A stretch of 64,000 bases of DNA from assembly GCA_012729455.1 (NCBI GenBank), contig JAAYDC010000006.1:91782-155781 (forward strand). The letters are read 5' to 3'. The position numbers and the translations under genes are program-made. Below are positions 57,032-64,000 of the stretch, piece after piece. Numbering within the stretch: the first letter of the stretch is position 1; every line of letters begins with the position of its first letter. The notes below the pieces were generated by a model that searched no databases, was not told where the DNA came from, and saw nothing but the letters and a program-made list of their open reading frames with translations. The stretch comes from Chloroflexota bacterium. Its GTDB lineage: Bacteria; Chloroflexota; Anaerolineae; UBA1429.

Positions 57032-58474
57032 GTGGGGCGTCTTTTCCGTTTAGTATTGATCGTGATAGCGCTGGTGGTTGCCTTGAGCTTGCCCATGCAC
57101 GTTCAAGCAGCCCGGCCTGAGCTTGATTACCTCGATAACCGTATCGTGGTGGTCAACCCGCTCGACCCGGTCTCGCCGGATGCCAAAATCCTCATCCAGG
57201 CGACCAGCCTGCCGCACAACCCGCACTATTATGTGCTGACGATCAGTAACCTCTCCCCCTGGACGATCAAATCCCTGCAGATGCGCGACCGTTACCTGCA
57301 TCCTGATCCTGACCTGGCCGAACGCATGCGCCTATGGCTGGCACCCGAGCTGGGTCCCGAGCAATCGGCCAGCGTGGTGTTCAAGTACGACGAGGGGCCG
57401 ATCGAGGAGGGCTGTCACCAGCTCGAGGTGGCCATCACCAGCAACCTGCTGAGCGTATTGATGGATTGCTCGCCAGCCGGCAACAGTACCATTTGGGAAG
57501 TGCTCCTGCCCGAGGAGGTACAGTCGCAGCTGGCGCTGCCACCGCTCACCGTCGCGACTGCTCAGGGACGCAGCAAGGCCGGCCTGCACGTCTCGCGCAA
57601 TGGCGACCCAGCCGTGATGGAATTTGTGCGCACCGCTCAGCCGGCGGTGATCGTGGCGCTGGATGACCTCGACTGGCTGCGTGAGGTCAAGCAGGTTTCG
57701 CCCAGCACCATCACCTTGGGCCGCCTTACCGAGGGCAATCAGGCGATGACGGGCGACCCCAAAGTGGTAGCCCGGCGCTTTGTTGCCCAATACACTGAGC
57801 GTTACCGCGCCGCCACGGGCGTGGACTATTGGCTGGGCTGGAACGAGCCGGTCATCACCACCATCAAGGAGATGAACTGGTACGCCGCCTTTGAGGCTGA
57901 GCGCGTGCGTCTGATGGCCGACCTGGGGCTCAAGACCGCTATCGGCAACTTTTCGGTCGGCGTGCCCGAGGCCAGCCTGTACCATGCCTTTTTACCGGCA
58001 GTTGCGGCCGCCAAACAGTATGGCGGGGTCTTTTCACTGCACGAGTATTCTGCGCCCACCATGCGCGACGGTATAAACGCTGCCATCCCAGGCACACCTA
58101 CTTTGGAGGGTGCCGGCGCACTGACATTGCGCTACCGCTACTGGTACGACGTCTTGCTGCAACCGGCGGATCTGGTGATCCCGCTGGTGATCACCGAGGC
58201 GGGCATCGACGGCGGGGTGCTCGGCCAGGACAGCATGAACCGCCAGGGCTGGCGCAGTTTTACCCTGATGGATAACGCCGGCGCAGCCACCCCTTCTGCC
58301 GTGGCGGGGTACCTCGAACAGCTCTCGTGGTACGATAACGAGCTGCGGCGCGACCCGTATGTGATCGGTTTTGCCATCTTTAACGCCGGCATCCCCGGCG
58401 AGGCGCCCTGGCAGAGCTATGATATCACCGAGATCCTGCCCCAGCTGGCCGGCATGGTGAACTCCAAGAGCTGA
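57032..58474 (+). CDS. Secreted clan GH-A-like glycosyl hydrolase
   Basis: 480 residues starting with GTG at 57032, preceded by GGGGGGA. A signal peptide (MGRLFRLVLIVIALVVALSLPMHVQA) is followed by a beta-rich domain (to about residue 185) and a TIM barrel. GWNEP near residue 270 places Glu272 as acid/base and VITEAG places Glu389 as nucleophile, the clan GH-A pair. Exported. The substrate is not assignable; the first domain may bind polymer. Ends at a strong terminator. Confidence 0.75.
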   Translation: MGRLFRLVLIVIALVVALSLPMHVQAARPELDYLDNRIVVVNPLDPVSPDAKILIQATSLPHNPHYYVLTISNLSPWTIKSLQMRDRYLHPDPDLAERMRLWLAPELGPEQSASVVFKYDEGPIEEGCHQLEVAITSNLLSVLMDCSPAGNSTIWEVLLPEEVQSQLALPPLTVATAQGRSKAGLHVSRNGDPAVMEFVRTAQPAVIVALDDLDWLREVKQVSPSTITLGRLTEGNQAMTGDPKVVARRFVAQYTERYRAATGVDYWLGWNEPVITTIKEMNWYAAFEAERVRLMADLGLKTAIGNFSVGVPEASLYHAFLPAVAAAKQYGGVFSLHEYSAPTMRDGINAAIPGTPTLEGAGALTLRYRYWYDVLLQPADLVIPLVITEAGIDGGVLGQDSMNRQGWRSFTLMDNAGAATPSAVAGYLEQLSWYDNELRRDPYVIGFAIFNAGIPGEAPWQSYDITEILPQLAGMVNSKS

Positions 58475-58486
58475 GCACGGCAGAAC

Positions 58487-58516
58487 AAACACGGCAGCTG
58501 TTGCGCTGCCGTGTTT
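58487..58516. terminator. Bidirectional intrinsic terminator
   Basis: AAACACGGCAGC / GCTGCCGTGTTT, 12 pairs and a six-base loop, T-rich on the plus side, between convergent genes. Confidence 0.92.
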
Positions 58517-58527
58517 TTGTTTACGAG

Positions 58528-60747
58528 TTACTCGGCGATGATGCGGTCGACCACCAGCTGGCGGAATTTGGGCGAGAGGCTGGCAAAGTAAGCCGAAAAG
58601 CCCGTCACGCGCACCACTAGGTCGGGGTATTTCTCAGGCGCCATATGGGCCTGCAGCACTTCTTCCTTATCCATGATGTTGATGTTGACCTGCGTGCCAC
58701 CCAGGCGCATGTGGGTGGCGATCAGTTCGGCCACCCGCTCCACACCGCCCTCGTCGCGCGCCAGGGCCGGATCCAGCTCGATCTGCATCGGCGCCGAGTT
58801 GCCCCAGGCGGGCTGCACCGCGGCGATGGCGGTGGCCATGGCACTGGGGGCACCATCCTGACGGAAACCCGGGTCGGGATTGGCGCCGTGCGATATGGGT
58901 GCGCCTTTGTGACGCCCGTTGGGGGTGGCCCCCAGAGCGGCGCCCATCGGGATGGTGTTGGCCCATGAAAAGATGCCCGGAATCATGTTAAAGCCTTGCG
59001 GTGTAGGCTTGGCCTTGATCAGCTCGGAAAAGAGCTGCGAGACGCGCACTGCCCAGTCATCCGCCAGAGAACCGCCAGTGCCATAGCGCGGGATGCTGCG
59101 CATCATCAGGCGGTGACGTTCGCCCTCGGGGAGCCCCCAGTCGCTATCGAGATCGGCCAGGAGTTGCTGCCAGGTTATCCGACCTTCGCGCTCGATACGC
59201 TGGTCGATGGCGGCGAACGAATCGGCCACAGTGGCCAGGGCGGCGGCGTCAACTCCGAGATTGACGTACTCGACACCGCCATAAGAGGCATCCAGACCGC
59301 GCTCGATCGTGCCGTGGCATAACAGGTCGATCACCAGCTCGGGAAAGGTCTCGTGCTGGTGCGCCATGTGCATGTCCAGCCCCTCGGCGATGGTCGCCAC
59401 TGCGCACTCCAGGTGATCGCGATAGGCCGCCCAAAGGGCGTCGAGGCTGGGGTTGGGCTCACGCGCGAGCATATCGCGCAGGGCTACATCAAAGACGGCC
59501 GCCAGGTTGATCTTGACACAATCGTTGATGGTGTATTCGCGCCCAGGCAGGGCGAACCAGTGGCAGCCGGCATAAGCACGTTGGCGTGCTATCTCGATCG
59601 GGATACCATTGCGCGCAAAATCCTCGGCGATGCGCTCGACATTGACGAACTTTGGTATGCCCGTGCGGTCGCTAAAGAGCACCTCGATACCGCGTCTGAG
59701 CAGGCCATCGTCGCCATGCTCGCCGACAGCCACCGCCACGTTGGCGGGGATACGCAGGCGATGGGCAGCCTCCAGCACCAGGTAGGAAAGCGGACTGGAC
59801 ACGTCGCGCCCGGTTTCGTCGGGACCACCCAGTTGGATATAGGAGGTATCGCGCAGCAAGAGGCACGCCAGATGAAAAATAGCCTGTTCATCATTGAGGT
59901 GCCCGGCGATCACATCACGGTCGTAAAAGGGCTGCAGTATATAGTCGAGCCGTCCGAGCGACCCCGAGCCGTTGTACATCCGCGCGGTAATCTGGAACCA
60001 CAGGATCCACTGACAGGCCTCGCGAAAGGTGCTGGGCGGTTCACTCACCAGCTTGCGGTTGATGCCAGCCATCTCGCGCAGGTTCTGAGCCAGAAGCTCA
60101 TCGGGCTCGGACACTGCCAGCGCCTCGGCATGTTCGGCGGTGCGGGTGATCCAATCCTGCAGGCCGATGACGACCGCCTCCAGGCCATCATAGAACTCGG
60201 CGGACGAGGGATTGACTCTGCGATAGTGCGTGATGCGCGCGAGGATACCGCCCCAGCCCTGCTCCAGGCCGATGGTGAGATCCTGGCAAAAGTGCTGCCC
60301 CGCGCCAATCCCCGTGATGAGCTGGTAGCGTTTTTGGCGCTCGTGCAGATGCGAGTAATCGTTCTCGGGCTTCCATCCGCTCTTGCGGTACGAGCCAAAG
60401 TTGACCATGTAGCCGCCCGCCAGCGAGCTGCGCGGGTCGACATAGGGCGGGTGCTGGCGCATCAGGGCGCCAAAGTTTTCGCCGCAGGCACGTGCGCCAT
60501 AAAAGGCGCCGTTGGGGTGGTTGGGGGCGGGCTCAAAGCCATCCACCAGCACATCGGTGATTGGCAGCCCCGAAGGGCCCATTGCCTTCACCACCTTGCG
60601 GGATGCTTCGGGCGGCAGGATCAGCGCCCAATCGTCATGGTCCATCGCGCCGATCAACTCTTGCTTGGCGCACGTTTGGGCCAGTTTTTCGGCGCGTAAC
60701 GCCTCCAGGCGTTCCAGCAGGCATTCGTCTGTCAGCGTTTGTGACAT
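58528..60747 (-). CDS. Glycyl radical enzyme of unassigned substrate
   Basis: 739 residues from the ATG at 60747, with GGAGGGG upstream. C-terminal glycyl radical motif RVTGFSAYFASL with Gly716, 23 residues from the end, as usual. The catalytic cysteine is Cys395 in AGCHWFALPGREY. Pyruvate formate-lyase has two adjacent cysteines, and the dehydratase, CutC and decarboxylase types have Cys-x-Glu; this protein has Cys-His-Trp, so it fits neither. Such enzymes are oxygen-sensitive and need a radical SAM activase; none is adjacent. Third gene of a likely operon with the GNAT and pfkA genes (gaps 21 and 28 bases). Confidence 0.87.
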   Translation of the reverse strand: MSQTLTDECLLERLEALRAEKLAQTCAKQELIGAMDHDDWALILPPEASRKVVKAMGPSGLPITDVLVDGFEPAPNHPNGAFYGARACGENFGALMRQHPPYVDPRSSLAGGYMVNFGSYRKSGWKPENDYSHLHERQKRYQLITGIGAGQHFCQDLTIGLEQGWGGILARITHYRRVNPSSAEFYDGLEAVVIGLQDWITRTAEHAEALAVSEPDELLAQNLREMAGINRKLVSEPPSTFREACQWILWFQITARMYNGSGSLGRLDYILQPFYDRDVIAGHLNDEQAIFHLACLLLRDTSYIQLGGPDETGRDVSSPLSYLVLEAAHRLRIPANVAVAVGEHGDDGLLRRGIEVLFSDRTGIPKFVNVERIAEDFARNGIPIEIARQRAYAGCHWFALPGREYTINDCVKINLAAVFDVALRDMLAREPNPSLDALWAAYRDHLECAVATIAEGLDMHMAHQHETFPELVIDLLCHGTIERGLDASYGGVEYVNLGVDAAALATVADSFAAIDQRIEREGRITWQQLLADLDSDWGLPEGERHRLMMRSIPRYGTGGSLADDWAVRVSQLFSELIKAKPTPQGFNMIPGIFSWANTIPMGAALGATPNGRHKGAPISHGANPDPGFRQDGAPSAMATAIAAVQPAWGNSAPMQIELDPALARDEGGVERVAELIATHMRLGGTQVNINIMDKEEVLQAHMAPEKYPDLVVRVTGFSAYFASLSPKFRQLVVDRIIAE

Positions 60748-60775
60748 AGCCCCTCCATTGCAACCGTACAGATGC

Positions 60776-61873
60776 TCAGCGAATAGGCCCGTCGCCCATG
60801 CTGACGCCGATCGAGCGCGCCGACTTGACCCACGGGTGGTCAGGCGGTACAAGGCGCAGCTTGCCAGCCACCGAGTTAAGCTTGACGGGTACACACTCGT
60901 CGCCCTTGGCTGCCACCATCACCCCGGTCACACCCTCCATCACTAGGTCGACAGCATAGGTTCCCAGGCGAGTGGCCAACAGGCGGTCGGTGGCGGTTGG
61001 GGTGCCTCCGCGCTGCAGGTGTCCCAGCGAGGTAAAACGGCATTCCAGACCAGTGGCCTTTTCGATCGCAGTGGTCAGCTTGATGTTTCTGCTGGCGGCA
61101 AAACTGCTGTCGCCATCTTCCTCGGTATCGGACTCGGGTTCTGCGCCGGCAGCTTCGCTTTCGGCGGCGGATAGAGCCCCTTCAGCCACCGCCACAATAC
61201 TAAAGCGCTTGCCGTGCCGCGAGCGGTTGGCGATCGCCTCCACCACATATTCAAAGGTATAGGGGATCTCGGGGATCAGTATCACATCGGCACCACCGGC
61301 GATGCCGGCCCCCAGGGTAAGCCAGCCGGCGTTGTGGCCCATGATCTCGACCACAATGACACGCTGATGGGCATCAGCAGTGGTGTGCAGGCGGTCGATG
61401 CCCTCGGTAGCGATACCCAAGGCCGTGTCAAAGCCGATCGTCAGGTCGGTTCCGGCCACATCGCCGTCGATCGTCTTGGGCAGGTTGATGATCTCCAAGC
61501 CCGCCTTGGAGAGGCGGTTGGCGTTCTTGAGCGTGCCGCCGCCGCCCAGGCACACCAGGGTATCCAGATGCAGGCGCTGGTAGTTCTCGATCGCCACGGC
61601 GCTCATATCCATCTCGCCCACACCAGCCACCGGCATGCGGTGCGGTTTATCGCGGCTGGTGCCCAGTATGGTGCCGCCCATCGTCAGGATGCTGGAGAGA
61701 TTAGAGTTATCAAGACGCACAGTACGGTTTTCGACCAAGCCGCGAAAGCCATCTAAAAAGCCGATCACCTGCATGCCCTTGGAATACGCGGCCTTGCCGA
61801 CGGCGCGGATGGCGGCATTCAAGCCGGGGCAATCGCCGCCAGCTGTCAACACACCGATGATCTTGTCTGCCAT
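60776..61873 (-). CDS. pfkA: 6-phosphofructokinase (PfkA family, group III-like)
   Basis: 365 residues, AGGAGGG before the ATG. The N-terminal [16 protein letters not shown] and [20 protein letters not shown], with Lys after Pro, place it with the actinobacterial/long PfkA group whose members use ATP or pyrophosphate. The phosphoryl-donor loop reads [11 protein letters not shown]: the acidic residue of the normal GGDGS or GGEGT loop is Gly. An acidic, Ser/Ala-rich insertion of about 30 residues ([17 protein letters not shown]...) lies before the segment [17 protein letters not shown]. Substrate motif MGHNAGWL and [14 protein letters not shown] are intact. Second gene of the operon with GNAT and the glycyl radical enzyme. 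Confidence 0.92.
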   Translation of the reverse strand: MADKIIGVLTAGGDCPGLNAAIRAVGKAAYSKGMQVIGFLDGFRGLVENRTVRLDNSNLSSILTMGGTILGTSRDKPHRMPVAGVGEMDMSAVAIENYQRLHLDTLVCLGGGGTLKNANRLSKAGLEIINLPKTIDGDVAGTDLTIGFDTALGIATEGIDRLHTTADAHQRVIVVEIMGHNAGWLTLGAGIAGGADVILIPEIPYTFEYVVEAIANRSRHGKRFSIVAVAEGALSAAESEAAGAEPESDTEEDGDSSFAASRNIKLTTAIEKATGLECRFTSLGHLQRGGTPTATDRLLATRLGTYAVDLVMEGVTGVMVAAKGDECVPVKLNSVAGKLRLVPPDHPWVKSARSIGVSMGDGPIR

Positions 61874-61894
61874 GAGCCCTCCTTTATCAATAGG

Positions 61895-62983
61895 CTAAAA
61901 GCGGTCAGTCGCATAGATGTACGGATAGCCGAACGGGAAGATCGCCTGCAGCACCTCTATGAGTTCATCGGGCACGATGACATCGCTCTCAAAGAGCGAC
62001 TCGGCGATCTCGCGGTAGCCCAGCAGCCACTGCGTGAGCAGGGTTTGCGGCAGCTCCAGAGTGGTGGTGGTGCCCTCGCCAAGCTTGACAGAGGTGGCAC
62101 CCAGATCAGTTTTAAAGAGCAGCGTACCGCGCCAAGCGCTGCCGGAGGATTCCAGACGGCGTTTGAACACCGGCCGCAGAGCCTTGAGCACAGTCGACTG
62201 GTCGATCAGGCGTGCCATGCCGCCCGAGTTGCGTGCATAGTTGAGCGATGTGCTGCAGCCATAACGGCGCGCGTAATGCAGGAAGGGGTCATCAGCGGGG
62301 GCATGTAACACCAGGAACTCAACACGCTTTTCCAGGGCCTGGCGCGTGCCTTCGGCCAGGATAGTGCTCCAGGCATTCGGCGTGCTATAACCTATCTCGC
62401 CAAGAGCATGATGTCCGGGGTTGAGCTCGTAGCTGGCATACCCGATGATCTTGTCGCCATCCAGCACCACAAAGGCGCCAATGCGGTCGCTCCAGTTGCC
62501 GCCGATGCGAAAGCCGGACCAGGTTTTCGGGTCACGCGCGCAGCTAAAGGTGCGCTCGGCGGTCATCTGCTCATATATTTCGGCCACCCGTGGATGATCA
62601 GCTGGCTCCAACTCGCGCACACTGTAGCGCGCCTGGGCAAACTCTGCATCGCGCAACGGCACCGAGGATTCAATGCCCGGCAGCGCCACCACATAACCGA
62701 ACTTGGGGTAAAAATTGGGGATCCCAAACAGCGCCGAAAAGTGGAACTGTTTCTCCTGCATATAGGCCACCGCGTCCTGCATCATCATGCGGGCATAGCC
62801 ATGCTGGCGATGCTCGCGGCGCGTCGAGACGTCGCCGATCCCGCCGCAGGTAAAAAGCTTGCCGCCGATGCGCACCAGGCGGTCGTAGACGAGTACGGAG
62901 CTGGCAACCTTGTCTTCGACGAGCACCTCGATGCGGGTGCCGGATTCGAAAGGCGTTCTGCGCAGTGCTGGTGTTGCACTCAT
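61895..62983 (-). CDS. GNAT N-acetyltransferase (Eis-like, multi-domain)
   Basis: 362 residues from the ATG at 62983, chosen for CAGGAG upstream; the frame is open to 63061 but a promoter lies within that stretch. Residues about 1-150 are a GNAT fold with the acetyl-CoA loop TRREHRQHGYARMM. A second GNAT-like part follows (GDKIIGYASYELNPG), and the C-terminus (about 265-362) resembles the SCP2-like domain of Eis proteins. It should acetylate an amine of a small molecule or peptide. First gene of the operon with pfkA and the glycyl radical enzyme. Confidence 0.83.
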   Translation of the reverse strand: MSATPALRRTPFESGTRIEVLVEDKVASSVLVYDRLVRIGGKLFTCGGIGDVSTRREHRQHGYARMMMQDAVAYMQEKQFHFSALFGIPNFYPKFGYVVALPGIESSVPLRDAEFAQARYSVRELEPADHPRVAEIYEQMTAERTFSCARDPKTWSGFRIGGNWSDRIGAFVVLDGDKIIGYASYELNPGHHALGEIGYSTPNAWSTILAEGTRQALEKRVEFLVLHAPADDPFLHYARRYGCSTSLNYARNSGGMARLIDQSTVLKALRPVFKRRLESSGSAWRGTLLFKTDLGATSVKLGEGTTTTLELPQTLLTQWLLGYREIAESLFESDVIVPDELIEVLQAIFPFGYPYIYATDRF

Positions 62984-63010
62984 GAGCCACTCCTGGCTGG
63001 TAATGCTGTA

Positions 63011-63039
63011 GGTATAGCGAACGCGGGGCTCGCTGTCAA
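63011..63039 (-). promoter_or_regulatory. Promoter of the GNAT-pfkA-glycyl radical enzyme operon
   Basis: Minus strand TTGACA (63039-63034), 17-base spacer, TATACC (63016-63011). Confidence 0.8.
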
Positions 63040-63048
63040 CAACGCGCA

Positions 63049-63077
63049 TTGACAAGCGCAAAGCGTGCCTTTATACT
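63049..63077 (+). promoter_or_regulatory. Promoter of the nuclease-like/hpt unit
   Basis: TTGACA (63049-63054), 17-base spacer, TATACT (63072-63077). Its -35 faces that of the GNAT promoter across nine bases, forming an inverted TGTCAA-N9-TTGACA. Confidence 0.82.
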
Positions 63078-63097
63078 GGCACGCAGCAAGGGGCTTT

Positions 63098-63529
63098 ATG
63101 GAAACCGACGCATCGTCTGACAACCGCCCGAAACCGATCCGCAACCCCGCCGTTCCGCGCGAGGCTATCAGTTTTAGCCACCCCAGCGAAGCAGAGTTCG
63201 CCCAGGTACTCGACTTTTTCGGTGTCGCCTGGCGCTATGAGCCGACCACTTTTCCGATCTATTGGGATGAGCAGGGCAACCTGCTGGAAGCCTTTTCGCC
63301 CGATTTTTACCTGGTCGAGCAGGATCTTTATGTCGAGTTGACGACCCTGCGTGCCAAACTGATGAAGGTCAAGCACCGCAAGATCAGGCGCATGCGCGAG
63401 CTTTACCCCGAGATCAATATCCGTCTGTGGGACCGTGCCGACTATATGGGCTTTATGCAGCGCTTTGGCCTGAGCGGCCACGAGGCCAGCCTTGTGGGCA
63501 AGAGCGCCCTCAGCCCCCAAGACGAGTAA
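63098..63529 (+). CDS. Small PD-(D/E)xK-like protein of unknown function
   Basis: 143 residues from the ATG at 63098, with AAGGGG upstream. The sequence SEAEFAQVLDFFGVAWRYEP, then FSPDFYLVEQDLYVELTTLRAK, then RKIRRMRELYPEINIRLWDR gives the E...PD...E-x-T pattern of small PD-(D/E)xK nuclease-fold proteins (VSR or Holliday-resolvase-like), with Thr in place of the usual Lys. A similar small ORF precedes hpt in other bacteria by my recollection. It is followed by hpt after six bases. Activity is unproven. Confidence 0.65.
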   Translation: METDASSDNRPKPIRNPAVPREAISFSHPSEAEFAQVLDFFGVAWRYEPTTFPIYWDEQGNLLEAFSPDFYLVEQDLYVELTTLRAKLMKVKHRKIRRMRELYPEINIRLWDRADYMGFMQRFGLSGHEASLVGKSALSPQDE

Positions 63530-63535
63530 GCGCCA

Positions 63536-64000
63536 ATGTCCATCCGCGACGAGTTACAGCAGATCCTCTACGACGAAGCTACCCTGCACGCGCGCATCGC
63601 TGAGCTAGGCGCGCAGATTTCGCGCGATTATGCCGACCTCAACCCAGTGGTGGTGGGGGTGCTCAACGGCGTTGTGATTTTCATCGCTGACTTGCTGAGA
63701 GAGCTGACCATCCCGCTGACGGTGGATTTCATGGCGATCAGCCAGTACCAGTCGGGGGCGGGCAGCGGTAGTGTGCAGATCACCAAAGACCTGGATAATT
63801 CGATCACCGGCCGGCACGTGCTCTTTGTCGAGGATGTCATCGATACCGGCCTGAGCCTGAACTATTTGCTGCGCACTCTGCAGACACGCCAACCCGCCAG
63901 TATCAAGGTATGCGTGTTATTCGACCGGCCTTACCGCCGGCTTGCCAACGTGCCGATTGCCTATCAGGGCTTTGAGCTACCGGATCTGTGGGTCGTGGGC
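63536..64000 (+). CDS. hpt: Hypoxanthine phosphoribosyltransferase, C-terminus cut off by window edge
   Basis: 155 codons are present of the usual 175-190. N-terminal VVVGVLNGVVIFIADLLREL and SYQ-type flexible-loop region (ISQYQSGAGSGSVQITKDL), then the PRPP-binding loop VLFVEDVIDTGLSLNYL, are diagnostic. It salvages hypoxanthine and guanine to IMP and GMP. No ribosome site; it begins six bases after the upstream stop and is probably translated by coupling. Confidence 0.93.
   Translation, partial: MSIRDELQQILYDEATLHARIAELGAQISRDYADLNPVVVGVLNGVVIFIADLLRELTIPLTVDFMAISQYQSGAGSGSVQITKDLDNSITGRHVLFVEDVIDTGLSLNYLLRTLQTRQPASIKVCVLFDRPYRRLANVPIAYQGFELPDLWVVG

Noticed and set aside
59353-60699. Long open plus-strand frame (448 codons)
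   Set aside because: Antisense to the glycyl radical enzyme; the translation has no recognisable motif.

Overview
The window is a compact, GC-rich bacterial chromosome segment with short gaps, several overlapping start and stop codons and many Shine-Dalgarno sites. Two lipobox lipoproteins, a valS T-box leader and a glycyl radical enzyme suggest an anaerobe outside the Proteobacteria. The gene content resembles Chloroflexota (Anaerolineae/Caldilineae-like): abundant glycoside hydrolases, GT-C membrane glycosyltransferases, DUF2304 and DUF4349 proteins, and an MrfA-type helicase. That assignment is inference; no rRNA is present. No insertion sequence, prophage or CRISPR array was seen.

Regions: (1) 1-9442, carbohydrate use: a GH106-like hydrolase (cut by the window edge), an MFS transporter, an SDR, a lactonase, a ribokinase and a large clan GH-A hydrolase. 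(2) 9484-14505, a type I restriction system with hsdR followed by a fused hsdM-hsdS gene. (3) 14742-29156, cell-envelope glycan genes: a GT-C transferase, GT2, DUF2304, methyltransferases, an O-antigen ligase-like protein, a repeat-built surface protein, a radical SAM/SPASM protein, and a six-gene minus-strand operon of glycosyltransferases, methyltransferases and a flippase-like protein. Inside it lies a two-tRNA unit, tRNA-Sec followed by tRNA-Glu, so the organism should decode UGA as selenocysteine. (4) 29252-37680: a lipoprotein with galK, an isoaspartyl peptidase, a phosphoesterase with a DUF4349 lipoprotein, and valS under a valine T-box followed by a YtxH-like protein.

(5) 37915-51670 is a divergent catabolic locus. 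The minus arm has a SelA-like PLP enzyme, a TIM-barrel protein, an amidohydrolase, an enolase-superfamily protein, a creatininase-family hydrolase and a GH36 alpha-galactosidase. The plus arm has two tandem Gfo/Idh/MocA dehydrogenases, a ribokinase, an AcoX-like protein and a dihydrolipoamide dehydrogenase. The two arms face each other across paired promoters whose -35 boxes form an inverted repeat. It looks like a route for an alpha-galactoside whose aglycone or sugar acid is then oxidised, hydrolysed or deaminated; the substrate is unknown and the family combination is the main candidate for an undescribed pathway.

(6) 51742-64000: an SH3 membrane protein, ligA, a helicase of the MrfA/YprA type with an HNH nuclease domain inserted near its C-terminal zinc domain, a secreted GH-A-like protein, a minus-strand operon GNAT-pfkA-glycyl radical enzyme, and a small nuclease-like protein followed by hpt (cut by the window edge). 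Many promoters are near-consensus TTGACA-N17-TATAAT. Two envelope genes (14742 and 19244) appear to be transcribed from their own start codon, that is, leaderless.
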